DNA of 64,000 nt from a bacterium (GCA_030431715.1 JAUIIO010000008.1:1-64000); one strand, 5' to 3'; shown: positions 15,841 through 24,855, counted from the first letter of the stretch. A program made the numbers and translations. Notes: a model not told the origin generated them from the letters alone.

Positions 15841-16446
15841 CTACCCGAGCCTGATTCGCCCTGAGAATGCTCTTGAAAGCGTTACTTCGTCGGCATACTC
15901 AAGCTCACCGCCCTTGGGCATGCCTTGTGCTAGGCGTGTAGTATTAACGCCCATTTCTTCAAGAATTCGCGATATATAGAGAGCTGTGGCGTCACCTTCT
16001 ACGGTGGAGCTTGTGGCTAAAATGGCTTCGCTAACTTCGCCGTCTTTAACACGCGAAACAAGCTCTTCAAGTTTCATGCTCTCAGGGCCCATGCCACGGA
16101 GTGGCGCCCACACGCCGTGCAGAACGTGATAGAGGCCACGGTACTCAGCTACTCGTTCTATAGCTAGGAGATCCATGGGCTTCTCTACGATACAGATTGT
16201 GGTCTGATCTCGTCTATCATCCTGACAGATCTGACACTCTTGTGTATCGGTAAGTGCGTAGCACTTTTCACAAAGCTTTACATCCTCAGCCGCTCGCTGC
16301 ATCGCCTCAGAAAGTGTTCCCGCAAGCTTTCTGTCATTTTGAATAAGGTGGTAGGCGAGTCGTGTTGCAGACTTTTCGCCAATGGTTGGAAGCTTTGTAA
16401 GCTCACGGATGAGCTTTTGCATCGATTGCGGGAAACGTACGCTCAT
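15841..16446 (-). CDS. recR: recombination protein RecR
   Basis: The 201-residue protein has the RecR layout: an N-terminal helix-hairpin-helix (LPTIGEKSATRLAYHL), and a C4 zinc finger (CEKC and CQIC at about residues 57-72). A Toprim domain (CIVEKPMDLLAIE, then ATSSTVEGDATALYI) and the C-terminal GGELEYADEVTLSRAF motif follow. RecR works with RecO and RecF to load RecA at single-stranded gaps. Its ATG overlaps the ybaB stop by four bases (ATGA), and dnaX lies upstream in the same direction, the conserved dnaX-ybaB-recR arrangement. Confidence 0.97.
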   Translation of the reverse strand: MSVRFPQSMQKLIRELTKLPTIGEKSATRLAYHLIQNDRKLAGTLSEAMQRAAEDVKLCEKCYALTDTQECQICQDDRRDQTTICIVEKPMDLLAIERVAEYRGLYHVLHGVWAPLRGMGPESMKLEELVSRVKDGEVSEAILATSSTVEGDATALYISRILEEMGVNTTRLAQGMPKGGELEYADEVTLSRAFSGRIRLG

Positions 16447-16781
16447 GTAAGTCCGGGAATGTTAAGCCCACCGGTAGCCTGAGCCATCTTCTCTTTAAGC
16501 TTTTTCTGCACATTTGTTAGAGCATCGTTACACGCTGCTTGTACAGCTGCCTCAAGGCCTTCGGCATCTTCCGGGTCTATGATCTCTTTATCGATCGTAA
16601 GTGAGATAATCTGGTTCTTCCCGCTGGCAACAGCTTTAACCATTCCACCGCCGGCACTTCCTTCTGCTGTGTCGTTCTCAGCTTCTTCCTGCACTCTGGC
16701 CAGATCCTGTTGCATCTTCTGAGCCTGCTTCATCATCTGCTGCATATTTCCGGGCATTCCGCCGCCAAATCCTTTCGCCAT
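16443..16781 (-). CDS. ybaB: YbaB/EbfC nucleoid-associated protein
   Basis: The 112-residue protein is a typical YbaB/EbfC family member. An N-terminal Met/Gln-rich coiled helix (GNMQQMMKQAQKMQQDLARV) is followed by the central strand core (GMVKAVASGKNQIISLTIDKE) and C-terminal helix (AVQAACNDALTNVQKKLKEKM). It binds DNA as a dimer. It sits between dnaX and recR and is translationally coupled to recR. A repeat element separates it from dnaX, but the ATG has a good AGGAG-type site (CAAAGGAGAAAA). Confidence 0.95.
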   Translation of the reverse strand: MAKGFGGGMPGNMQQMMKQAQKMQQDLARVQEEAENDTAEGSAGGGMVKAVASGKNQIISLTIDKEIIDPEDAEGLEAAVQAACNDALTNVQKKLKEKMAQATGGLNIPGLT

Positions 16782-16851
16782 GTTTTTCTCCTTTGTGTTA
16801 CCTGTTTATTATATCGCGCCGAGTTAGTCAGTAAAGTGCGTTCTACAAGAT

Positions 16852-17064
16852 AGTAGGCCTACTTTTTGACTCAGCCCATATAGAAGGATTGCCGTCATCC
16901 TTCGCAAACGCTTCCGACAGGCTGTCGCTCAGCAGCCTCCTTGCAATCATGTCCTTGCCGAGGCAGGGAGATTGCCACGTCGTTCGACCTGCGGTCTCAG
17001 CTCCTCGCAATGACGATAAGGATATAGTCCTTTGGTATAATATGCCAGTAGGCCTACTCTTTGA
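16852..17064. mobile_element. repeat copy R2, flanked by an 18-bp direct repeat
   Basis: The intergenic repeat core spans 16887-17014 and shares its start and end with copy R1. It is bracketed by 16852-16869 and 17047-17064, which match at 17 of 18 bases and contain the palindrome AGTAGGCCTACT. The right-hand copy includes the dnaX stop codon. This layout is what insertion of a miniature element with target duplication would leave, although the palindromic character of the duplicate leaves other explanations open. Confidence 0.5.
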
Positions 17065-18772
17065 TACGAACCTTTTCAATTATGGTCCCGGGAAAAGCCT
17101 TTCGGATAGACTGTACCTTGGGGTGTGCGAGTATCTCCTCACGTTTGAGGACTTTTCTGCGTTGAATTCGTTGTCTGTTCTGGTCCTCAAGACTGCCGGG
17201 CTCAGCCAGCCCCCCCTTTCCCTTCTCATGAAATTCAATACGCCAATCAAAGGCCGGCAGAAAATCATTAAGTGCCTGAGTAAGCCTTGTCTTGTTCTCA
17301 GCGCTACTAATCGATTGGATATGAAATCGTTGTCCTTCAAGAACGAGGGTCCCGGTAGAGAATTCACGCGCGGTAATACGTTTCATCTGTTCAGCAAGCA
17401 GGGGCGAAACCTGCCTTGAGCAGTGGTCCACAAACTTCGACCATGAAGGTTGTTCACCAACTACTGGCTCCGGTGCACCATTTACCCGGGCTTTTACCTC
17501 GACCGGCTCCTCTTCTACTATCTGATCAGGCTGGATGTGGACTTTTTTTTTTACTGCAGCCGTAGAAGGCGTCGCTACCGGAGAAGATGCTTTCTCAGGG
17601 GAAGATACCACTCTCGGATTCTTCATAAGATTACGCATACCGGCGAGTATATCGCTAATGTTCTTAACAGGCTCACGGGTAGCAGCCCGCACAAGCAAGG
17701 CTTCTGCTGAATAACGAGGAAACCCACTTCGCAAAGCGTTGTCAGCACCTGTGCGTACTAGGTGTACAAGGTCTTGTAGGTCAAAGCCTTCGATCGCTTC
17801 ACACTGCGCCCTAAGCTCAGCCATATCGTCGCCTGAAACTCCAAATGAGCTTAGCGCTTCTTCGTTACCGTATTTTGCGACGAGGAGCTCTCGAAAGTGC
17901 GTGACGAGATCCTCAAGGAAAAGTGCAGGATCTGTCCCTGTTGAGAAAACTTTCTCAATAACGGCAAGCACCGTCTCTGTATCTCTTTTAAATATCGCTG
18001 CTGAAAGTTCAAAGAGGAGCTTTCGTTCAACAGTACCGAGAGCAAGGCTTGTCTCGGCGGCTGTAATTTTGGAGTCCTCACAATATGAACGCACACGATC
18101 AAGAAGCGTCTGCGCATCACGCATGGATCCATCAGAGAGCCTCGCTATCATGCGAAGGGCTTCGCTCTCTACCTTAACCTTTTCCTGCTTACAGATACTC
18201 TGGAGCTGTTCCTCTACAGTATCAACAGTAAGTGCTCGAAAATCATGGCGCTGACAGCGAGACATAACGGTGTCAGGGATCTTATGTGGCTCAGTCGTAG
18301 CGAGGATGAAGAGCGTATGAGGTGGTGGCTCTTCAAGACTCTTAAGCAGCGCGTTAAAGGCCGCCGTACTCAGCATATGAACCTCATCGATAATGTAGAT
18401 CTTGTACTTTGATCCGGGAGCGGGGAGTGCGCGAAAAGAGTCAATCAGATCTCGAACATTATCGACACTGTTGTGTGAAGCTCCGTCGATCTCTCTTACT
18501 GCTAGGCTATTTCCTTTTGAGATATCCTCACAGCTTGAACAGGCAAGGCAGGGTTCAAAGGTGGACTCATCAAGTTTCTGACAATTAAGGGTCTTGGCTA
18601 GAATACGAGCAATCGAAGTTTTCCCTACCCCTCTTGGGCCAGAGAAGACATAGGCGTGAGCAACACGGTCACGCTTAATCGCGTTTTGAAGAGTACGCGT
18701 AACATGTTCTTGTCCGGCTACAGACCCAAACGTCTCAGGACGATATTTTCTGGCAAGGACAAGGTAGGACAA
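17054..18772 (-). CDS. dnaX: DNA polymerase III subunit tau (gamma/tau)
   Basis: The 572-residue protein has the clamp-loader ATPase core. It shows Walker A GPRGVGKTS (about residues 45-53), four zinc cysteines (64-80, including CLACSSC), Walker B DEVHML (about 127) and the SRC sensor (MSRCQRHDF). Domain III follows, then a linker and a C-terminal tau-type domain (SWSKFVDHC...). DnaX loads the beta clamp and joins polymerase core to helicase. The linker contains Lys408-Lys410 encoded by a run of ten A residues, where slippage would yield a gamma-length product of about 415 residues. It is followed by ybaB and recR. Confidence 0.97.
   Translation of the reverse strand: MSYLVLARKYRPETFGSVAGQEHVTRTLQNAIKRDRVAHAYVFSGPRGVGKTSIARILAKTLNCQKLDESTFEPCLACSSCEDISKGNSLAVREIDGASHNSVDNVRDLIDSFRALPAPGSKYKIYIIDEVHMLSTAAFNALLKSLEEPPPHTLFILATTEPHKIPDTVMSRCQRHDFRALTVDTVEEQLQSICKQEKVKVESEALRMIARLSDGSMRDAQTLLDRVRSYCEDSKITAAETSLALGTVERKLLFELSAAIFKRDTETVLAVIEKVFSTGTDPALFLEDLVTHFRELLVAKYGNEEALSSFGVSGDDMAELRAQCEAIEGFDLQDLVHLVRTGADNALRSGFPRYSAEALLVRAATREPVKNISDILAGMRNLMKNPRVVSSPEKASSPVATPSTAAVKKKVHIQPDQIVEEEPVEVKARVNGAPEPVVGEQPSWSKFVDHCSRQVSPLLAEQMKRITAREFSTGTLVLEGQRFHIQSISSAENKTRLTQALNDFLPAFDWRIEFHEKGKGGLAEPGSLEDQNRQRIQRRKVLKREEILAHPKVQSIRKAFPGTIIEKVRIKE
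17543..17552 (-). promoter_or_regulatory. A10 slippery tract in dnaX
   Basis: On the coding strand the codons are GTA AAA AAA AAA GTC (residues 407-411). One extra A leads to TGA after five more sense codons (reading AGT CCA CAT CCA GCC TGA). One missing A leads to TAG eight codons after the tract. Either change ends the protein just after domain III, as in gamma subunits of other bacteria. Confidence 0.55.
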
Positions 18773-18833
18773 TGGAATTAACTCTATAAATTTTTAACAG
18801 GAGAGGACAAAAGAACTTGGCGGTTATCATCGG

Positions 18834-18880
18834 GAGATTGCCGCGTCGTTCGAGCTGTGCTCTCAGCTCCTCGCAATGAC
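18834..18880. repeat. palindromic intergenic repeat, partial copy R3
   Basis: This 47-bp stretch matches the final part of copies R1 and R2 (GAGATTGCC, GTCGTTCGAGCT, CAGCTCCTCGCAATGAC). It stands 62 bases upstream of the dnaX start. The rest of the 18773-19213 gap holds a short inverted repeat at 19089-19106 and no convincing coding sequence. Confidence 0.65.
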
Positions 18881-19088
18881 TTGTGAGGGCAAAAAAGCGG
18901 CGGCCAGTAACGTAACACAGGTTAGAGTAGCTTACGGCTGCTCGCTCCCGCGCCTGACCGGGTTCGCTGTCTTCCTCGCACGCGCCCGACCACCGTTTGA
19001 AAGTATATCCTTTCCTCCAAAATTTCTCAAAAATTGAATCACCTTACTTTGAAATTTCTAACAATCTGTTGTGGCGCTCCTACAGCAC

Positions 19089-19106
19089 TGTTGCGCAAAT
19101 GCAACA
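19089..19106. promoter_or_regulatory. operator-like inverted repeat
   Basis: TGTTGC and GCAACA are separated by GCAAAT, about 110 bases upstream of the start at 19214. The symmetry suits a dimeric regulator, but no regulator gene is adjacent. Confidence 0.3.
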
Positions 19107-19213
19107 CTTTTCATTCTTAAGACCCGCGAGATCTAACGTTTTCAATACCTTACAAGATGGCACCCCCCTTGCCCTATAGAGAGGCACACACACCGAACAT
19201 GTGGGGGGTAAAT

Positions 19214-19597
19214 ATGAATATCAGACTTCTTAAAAAACTCAGTAACGATATCAAAGGGGGTAATGGACTAAGAGCTATCTTTTGGGCCAATGAGTATCTG
19301 CAAGCGAATCACCCCCTGCGCATTGCCCTCGTGACTCAAGCTGGCTTATCAGCTGACAACTCAGCTCTCGCTCAAAAAGCCACTCGTGGAGTGAAAGTAC
19401 AGGAACTCAATGAGACCGAACAGCAAGAGCTTGGACTCGTAACTACACCATCGCAGTCTGTACGCCCCGGAAGGCAACTTTCTACGGTAACCCCTCGCAG
19501 AAGAAGCCAAAATAGAAGATCGATGCCCGGCCGCGAAGTGTATCAACTTAGAAAAAATAAAACTGCACAGAGACAAGAGCTAAGACGAGCACTCTAG
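19214..19597 (+). CDS. small basic hypothetical protein
   Basis: The start at 19214 follows a GGGGGT ribosome-binding site by four bases, which is better than upstream ATGs in the same frame. The 127-residue protein has a helical N-terminal half (MNIRLLKKLSNDIKGGNGL). Its strongly basic, Arg-rich C-terminal half (TPRRRSQNRRS...) suggests nucleic-acid binding. No family is recognised. It is convergent with the J-domain gene at 19611. Confidence 0.6.
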   Translation: MNIRLLKKLSNDIKGGNGLRAIFWANEYLQANHPLRIALVTQAGLSADNSALAQKATRGVKVQELNETEQQELGLVTTPSQSVRPGRQLSTVTPRRRSQNRRSMPGREVYQLRKNKTAQRQELRRAL

Positions 19598-19610
19598 GAG
19601 AACACGAAAC

Positions 19611-21377
19611 CTATGACTTGAGCTTTAGGAGTTTGCGAAGCTCAATGATGCGCTCATAGGCTGAGGTAATCTTAATAAACTCTTCTGAATTCTTAACATC
19701 ATCTTCAGAACGAATATCGGGATGGACCTTCTTTATCTGTGCTCGGTACGCCGCTTTAATTTCCTTCTCCTTAGCACTATCATCGAGCTCAAAGATACTC
19801 AGCAGTTCTTGATACTCAATTCTTCTGGGGTGCATACCGCTACTTACATCCAGAATACTTTTTGCCTGTGAAAGAATCTGCTCGTTACCTCCCGCAAAGC
19901 CCCTTTGAGCAGCTCTCTGGTCTGCCTCAAAGAGAATACTACGCACCCTAAGTATTGCAGGAATAAAAATCACAATTGGAATGAGGATTAAAAATATCAG
20001 GGCGTAAATATTAACGTAGTAGCCCGAGAATAGGAGTCTTAAGTGACCAAAGATCCCCGGCCCTGACTGCATTTGCTGTATCATTTCACGTGCGCGAAGA
20101 GACTTATCATTATCAAGATAGGCAAGAGCAAGTGCGAACTTGATGTTGTCGGAGTCTGCTAGTCCTTTTTTATTGATGGTAGAAAAAAGTTCAAAAAAGT
20201 CCTCCGCCTGAGACACGCCTTCATTACTTCTGGCGAGATACTTGATGTGGCCTTCAAGGAGCTTTATGAGGTATCGGTAAAGGCCCTGATCACGTTCGGA
20301 AAGAAGTGCAAGAAAGTGTGATACTTCCGGATCAAGTAAAACCCCCCTCTTTTCAATTGAAAGCTTCTGAAGCGATTCTAATACCAGAGAAAACGTACTA
20401 GGAGTCCACTCAGCACTATCCTGTATGTGTGACAGGATTTTTATGGTTTTCTCCGGCTGTCCATTATCTAAAACGGCTCTTGCTGCTACGTGGAGTTGCT
20501 CATAGAGATATCCTCCAAGAGCTCGGCGCATCAATGGATCTCTCTTAGAAACTTCAAAAAGTGGCAATATTTTCTCAACGTCACCTTTCTTAGAAGACTG
20601 GGCAACAATCTGGCTCTGATCAAAGATATATTTCAGATCAGTAACTGTCTTATTAGAGGCTCCAAGTAGTCGCCTAGAGAATGTGATGATGCTACGCGCG
20701 CTGTCACGTCGCTCTTCCTTAAGATCGCTCACAAAAAGATCGGCAAGAACTTCTTCAAACTCCTTTAAAGATTTCGCATGGAGTACTGGTACATTGGCTT
20801 TTATCCATGAAAAGTCACTCTTCCCGGTAAGGACCTCAAGGATATAAATGTTACGTAATGAGATACTTGAGCTAGCTGAGTAGCCACTTAAAAGGGACTT
20901 AAAGAGTTCAATTCCTCCTTTCTCCCCCTCAATTTCACTTAGGAGCCCTACTTGCGTTCGCTCATCTCGCTCTTTGTCGCCTAGCAGCAGCTCTAGCCCT
21001 TTTGAAGCGCTAACGATATCCCCGGCGGAAAGCGCCTTAGAGACAAAGCTCTCTATATCCTCAGAGCTAAACTTCTCCCTGATATCGGCACGCTTAAAAT
21101 ACTCACGCACGATACGGGCATCTACAGACTCCTCTTTTAGTATTACCGTGCTGCCAAAAAGGGTGAGGATTACATGAGAATTGTCTGCAGGCTCAATCTT
21201 GTCGGCAAAAAAGTTAAGCCCATGAACATTACGAGTATCAGCAGTGGCTCCCATAACGTGGCTAACGAGTATAAGCGCACAGAGCACCATAAGATGGCGG
21301 AACGCTCGTCCGGTAGCGTGACTGGAAACTTCTAAGAAGAAACGTTTAAATTTTTGGAGGCAAGATACCGTATACAC
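19611..21377 (-). CDS. membrane protein with C-terminal J domain
   Basis: The 588-residue protein has an N-terminal hydrophobic segment (about residues 30-44) and about 400 residues of helical, repeat-like sequence. A single membrane helix follows (about 453-476, YALIFLILIPIVIFIPAIL), and a J domain ends the protein (about 520-585) with the HPD motif (KKVHPDI) after AAYRAQI. J domains stimulate the ATPase of DnaK-type chaperones. This layout would put the J domain in the cytoplasm and the large domain in the periplasm. The frame starts with GTG at 21377 overlapping the previous gene; an ATG at 21290 just before the hydrophobic segment is also possible. It is last in a minus-strand run with DUF1573, accC and accB. 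Confidence 0.75.
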   Translation of the reverse strand: MYTVSCLQKFKRFFLEVSSHATGRAFRHLMVLCALILVSHVMGATADTRNVHGLNFFADKIEPADNSHVILTLFGSTVILKEESVDARIVREYFKRADIREKFSSEDIESFVSKALSAGDIVSASKGLELLLGDKERDERTQVGLLSEIEGEKGGIELFKSLLSGYSASSSISLRNIYILEVLTGKSDFSWIKANVPVLHAKSLKEFEEVLADLFVSDLKEERRDSARSIITFSRRLLGASNKTVTDLKYIFDQSQIVAQSSKKGDVEKILPLFEVSKRDPLMRRALGGYLYEQLHVAARAVLDNGQPEKTIKILSHIQDSAEWTPSTFSLVLESLQKLSIEKRGVLLDPEVSHFLALLSERDQGLYRYLIKLLEGHIKYLARSNEGVSQAEDFFELFSTINKKGLADSDNIKFALALAYLDNDKSLRAREMIQQMQSGPGIFGHLRLLFSGYYVNIYALIFLILIPIVIFIPAILRVRSILFEADQRAAQRGFAGGNEQILSQAKSILDVSSGMHPRRIEYQELLSIFELDDSAKEKEIKAAYRAQIKKVHPDIRSEDDVKNSEEFIKITSAYERIIELRKLLKLKS

Positions 21378-22401
21378 TGACCCGTAGTATCTCCTGCTCT
21401 TCGTTGTTTGTCTTTACCTCAATCAGCGATCTGAGATCCTTTGTTACTCTTGTCGGATCAACAGTAACTTTTAAAACGTAAATCTGGCCTTCCTTGATCG
21501 TTTTCGTTTCAGCTTGGATGGCGGGGTGATCTGTGTCTAACGAGAGAATGTTGAGTGATTCTGCCCCCTTATTCTCAAGCCTGAGGCTTCTTGTCACCGG
21601 CTCCTCGCCCACGAGCACGCCAAAAGAAAGCGCAGCCGGACTTATCTCAACAGGTCCTTTAATGTCAGCAAAAACGGGGATATGTAAACTTTTTTGAGGA
21701 GATCCTGTCATCTCGACAACAACTCGATCTCGCAACTCACTAATTGGCGCTTCTGGTAGTAGCGTTACCTCCAACTTTTTCATCTCTGGAGTAGACTCCG
21801 TCACTACAACTTCTAAATATTCTGAGCGAGACGAAACTTTACCGAGTTTAATATCGGAGCCTTTGCGAGTACGTACCACAACAGTCTTTGGCTTTGCCTG
21901 ATCCTTCGATCCTTGATAGACCCGACCAAAGAATACACGTGACGGCTTCACCGCAACGTTTGCCTCAACTCTCCCTTTTAAAGAGAGCACCGTTGATAGC
22001 TGGTCAGGATCGTTTGTGTATACCCGTATAATCTTAGTCTTATCCCCGGAGAAACCTGTTGTATCAAACTTGGCGTCAATCTCAGCCTCTTCACCCGGCT
22101 TTATCACACTCTTTGAGGCTGAAGACGCTGTGCACCCACATGCGGGCACAACTCGTTGTATCTGAAGATCCGCATCGCCTGTGTTTTGAAGTACAAACTT
22201 ATGCTCAACCACCGTGCCCTCACTCACCGCACCAAAATTATGCGACGCCCCGGCTACTGCTAAATGAGGTTGCTTGGGAACAGAGTCTTTTTGAGCCAGA
22301 GAAATTGTAGGGACAAAAAGGAAACTAAAAACAGCTCCTAAAAGCAGAAGCCTAGCTACTGATATCACGCAGCCTGTGAGTCTTGTGAAGGTGTTTCGCA
22401 T
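21346..22401 (-). CDS. exported DUF1573 (ASH/hydin-like) protein
   Basis: A signal peptide (VARLLLLGAVFSFLFVPTISLAQ) precedes an Ig-like DUF1573 domain with the diagnostic HNFGAVSEG, VVPACGCTAS and GFSGDKTK-type segments. Two further immunoglobulin-like modules follow (one begins ISPAALSFGVLVGEEP). Such proteins are periplasmic or surface-exposed and of unknown function. The gene overlaps the accC end by about 37 bases and the J-domain gene start by about 32 bases. Confidence 0.78.
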   Translation of the reverse strand: MRNTFTRLTGCVISVARLLLLGAVFSFLFVPTISLAQKDSVPKQPHLAVAGASHNFGAVSEGTVVEHKFVLQNTGDADLQIQRVVPACGCTASSASKSVIKPGEEAEIDAKFDTTGFSGDKTKIIRVYTNDPDQLSTVLSLKGRVEANVAVKPSRVFFGRVYQGSKDQAKPKTVVVRTRKGSDIKLGKVSSRSEYLEVVVTESTPEMKKLEVTLLPEAPISELRDRVVVEMTGSPQKSLHIPVFADIKGPVEISPAALSFGVLVGEEPVTRSLRLENKGAESLNILSLDTDHPAIQAETKTIKEGQIYVLKVTVDPTRVTKDLRSLIEVKTNNEEQEILRVSVYGILPPKI

Positions 22402-23765
22402 TCGTCATCCCCTGAAAATAAATCTACGGTATCTAAGAACTTTGTATGGAAGCGACCGCTACGAAAATCAGGATGACTGAGTACTCGCCTGTGAAGATCG
22501 ACATTGGTCTGGATCCCCTCAATAATGCATTCATCAAGAGCGACGAGAAGCTTCTGTATACAAGACTCTCTGGTGCTAGCCTTCACAATAACCTTTGCAA
22601 TCATAGAGTCATAAAACGGCTGCACGGTGTAATCACTATATACTGCAGAATCTACACGTACGCCATGCCCGCCCGGAGGGTGATAACTTATAATTTTACC
22701 GGGTGAAGGAATGAGTTTGATAGGATCTTCGGCGTTAATACGTGCCTCAATAACATGCCCCGTAGGCACGATATCTGACTGAGTATGTGTAAGCGGCAGG
22801 CCTGCAGCGATGCGGATCTGTTCCTTAACAAGATCAGTGTCGGTTAACATTTCAGTAACCGGATGCTCTACCTGAAGTCGGGTATTCATCTCAATGAAGT
22901 AAAAACGCTCAGCATCAAGGTCAACGAGGAACTCTACCGTTCCCACACTGGTATACCCAACAGAATCAGCCAATTTTACAGCGGCATCTTGAATCTGCTC
23001 CTGCAAGGCCTGCGGAAGCCCCGGTGAAGGCGCCTCTTCGAGCACTTTTTGGTACCGTCGCTGGATAGAGCAATCTCGCACACTGTAATGAACAACATTT
23101 TTCATCTGGTCGCCGGCGATCTGAACTTCAACATGGCGTACGCGAGGAAGGTATTTTTCAACAAGGAGGTGACCATCATCAAAAGCCGCCTCAACTTCCC
23201 TCTGAGCAGTACTAAAGGCTGTACTAAACTCCTCTTCGTTGTTCACGATCTTCATTCCACGTCCACCACCACCGGCACACGCTTTAAGTAAGATCGGAAA
23301 GCCCGCCTTCTTAGCAATCTTTAAAGCATCCTGCGCAATAAGGATCCCTTGGCTATCTCCCGGTATCGTTGGCACTCCGGCCTTCTCTGCTGCACGCCTT
23401 GCTCGGGCCTTATCTCCCATAATGCGCATGTTACGCACACTAGGGCCGATAAATGTAATACCGCAGCTTCCACATATCTCAGCAAAAGCTGGGTTCTCAC
23501 TTAAGAAGCCATAACCGGGATGTATCGCATCGGCTTGCGTTGCCACGGCGGCAGCCATGATCGTTGCGATATTGAGGTAACTCTCTCTTGCCAGAGGAGG
23601 ACCGATACAAACACTCTCTGAAGCTAATTTGACGTGGAGCGCATCCTCGTCGGCTGTTGAATGAATAGCTACCGTTTTAATCCCTAGCTCATGACAGGCA
23701 CGGATTATTCGAAGTGCTATCTCACCTCTGTTCGCGATAAGTATTTTTCGAAAGAACTGCGCCAC
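22365..23765 (-). CDS. accC: biotin carboxylase subunit of acetyl-CoA carboxylase
   Basis: The 466-residue ATP-grasp enzyme carboxylates biotin on AccB in the first step of fatty-acid synthesis. Landmarks are the N-terminal ILIANRGEIALRIIRA, the ATP-binding KACAGGGGRGMKIV, and the EMNTRLQVEHPVTEM catalytic block. It is about 15 residues longer than the E. coli protein because of an acidic tail after the conserved end. It lies 32 bases downstream of accB, forming the usual accBC operon. Confidence 0.97.
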   Translation of the reverse strand: MAQFFRKILIANRGEIALRIIRACHELGIKTVAIHSTADEDALHVKLASESVCIGPPLARESYLNIATIMAAAVATQADAIHPGYGFLSENPAFAEICGSCGITFIGPSVRNMRIMGDKARARRAAEKAGVPTIPGDSQGILIAQDALKIAKKAGFPILLKACAGGGGRGMKIVNNEEEFSTAFSTAQREVEAAFDDGHLLVEKYLPRVRHVEVQIAGDQMKNVVHYSVRDCSIQRRYQKVLEEAPSPGLPQALQEQIQDAAVKLADSVGYTSVGTVEFLVDLDAERFYFIEMNTRLQVEHPVTEMLTDTDLVKEQIRIAAGLPLTHTQSDIVPTGHVIEARINAEDPIKLIPSPGKIISYHPPGGHGVRVDSAVYSDYTVQPFYDSMIAKVIVKASTRESCIQKLLVALDECIIEGIQTNVDLHRRVLSHPDFRSGRFHTKFLDTVDLFSGDDECETPSQDSQAA

Positions 23766-23797
23766 GTTATTACCCCTCTTTACTACACTCAGGCCAG

Positions 23798-24268
23798 CTA
23801 TGCCTGCGGATTAATAGAAAATAGAAGTTCACCAAATTCAACGACCTGGCCATCTGAAAGGTGAATCTTTTCCACCTTCCCGTCGCACGGAGACTCGATC
23901 TCGTTCATAAGCTTCATGGCTTCTACGATACAGAGCGTGTCCCCTTTCTTAACGACACTTCCTTCAGATACGAAATTCTCCGCATCAGGCGAAGGCTTAC
24001 GGTAAAACGTGCCAACGATCGGAGACTCAACTTTGGTAAGGTGGTCATCTGACGGCGCTGGCGCTGCTACTGCTTGCGGCGCCGGGGCCGTAGCGACAGC
24101 TACCTGAGCCTGTGGGGCTTGCATAGCCATAGCAGGCATAACCTGCATACCCTCTGTAAGCGTTGCACGAGAAAGCTTAATATGGGTGCCGTCTTCGATC
24201 AGTTCAAATTCGGTAACTTCATTCTCTTTAAGAATGCGGATTACATCTTCAAGTTCTTTAATATCCAT
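23798..24268 (-). CDS. accB: biotin carboxyl carrier protein
   Basis: The 156-residue protein has an N-terminal helical domain, an Ala/Pro/Gln-rich linker (about residues 45-75) and a biotinyl domain with the CIVEAMKLMNEIESP motif, whose Lys carries biotin. It shuttles carboxyl groups between AccC and the carboxyltransferase. It heads an accB-accC transcript, and the DUF1573 and J-domain genes may be read through. The 167-base gap before it has no other gene. Confidence 0.96.
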   Translation of the reverse strand: MDIKELEDVIRILKENEVTEFELIEDGTHIKLSRATLTEGMQVMPAMAMQAPQAQVAVATAPAPQAVAAPAPSDDHLTKVESPIVGTFYRKPSPDAENFVSEGSVVKKGDTLCIVEAMKLMNEIESPCDGKVEKIHLSDGQVVEFGELLFSINPQA

Positions 24269-24435
24269 AGCTTATCTCCACCAAACTGGCCCAAATCATG
24301 TCACATTCTAATACAATAAAAAAGGCCTCAACTAAAATTGAAGTTGCGGTTCTTCTAAAGGGACACAAATAGAGTAATAGGCTGAATATATTAGAAAATC
24401 TGAGCGCTGGCGGATGAGTGCGCTACGAAACAAGT

Positions 24436-24855
24436 TCAGTCATCTTCAAGGAGTTCAATATCACTGAAATCAAACTCCCCTTCAGCCAGAGTCTCCTCAT
24501 CTTTCTTAGCTGCTGTAGTAGGAGCCTCGCCCTGCTGCGGCGGGCGCGTACTACCACCGGGAGCAATTTTCTCAAGCAGTCTCGCAATTGATGAAATATG
24601 GGGGTGGCTCTGATTAAGGTCTTCTATCTCACGAACGGCGTAAGGCACACAATCCAGCCGGAACAGAATTTTGGCGAGAAGAAGTTTCGCCTCGGCATTG
24701 TCGTCGCTGTGACAGACGCACCTGAGTGCAACGTAGAGGGCTTCAAGAAAATTCCCCTCTGCTATAAGAGATTCGCAGAATTGAATATGCTCCGGAGATC
24801 CCGGAGCATCTTTCAGGTTATCAGGGAGAAAATCCGGATAGAATTCTTCTTTCAA
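24436..24855 (-). CDS. hypothetical TPR-like acidic protein
   Basis: The 139-residue soluble protein has two helix-turn-helix units that read like tetratricopeptide repeats (GNFLEALYVALRCVCHS and DNAEAKLLLAKILFRLD). A flexible linker and a very acidic C-terminus (EGEFDFSDIELLEDD) follow. It lies downstream of the pilQ-lipoprotein pair on the same strand and may be part of the pilus transcript. It may be a protein-interaction adaptor; this is inference. Confidence 0.6.
   Translation of the reverse strand: MKEEFYPDFLPDNLKDAPGSPEHIQFCESLIAEGNFLEALYVALRCVCHSDDNAEAKLLLAKILFRLDCVPYAVREIEDLNQSHPHISSIARLLEKIAPGGSTRPPQQGEAPTTAAKKDEETLAEGEFDFSDIELLEDD

Noticed and set aside
17543-17552. dnaX as a frameshifted pseudogene at the A10 run
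   Set aside because: The full 572-codon frame is intact on both sides and all motifs are present.
17739-18254. 171-codon frame antisense to dnaX
   Set aside because: It is a shadow of dnaX codon usage, rich in Ser/Arg, with no start signals.
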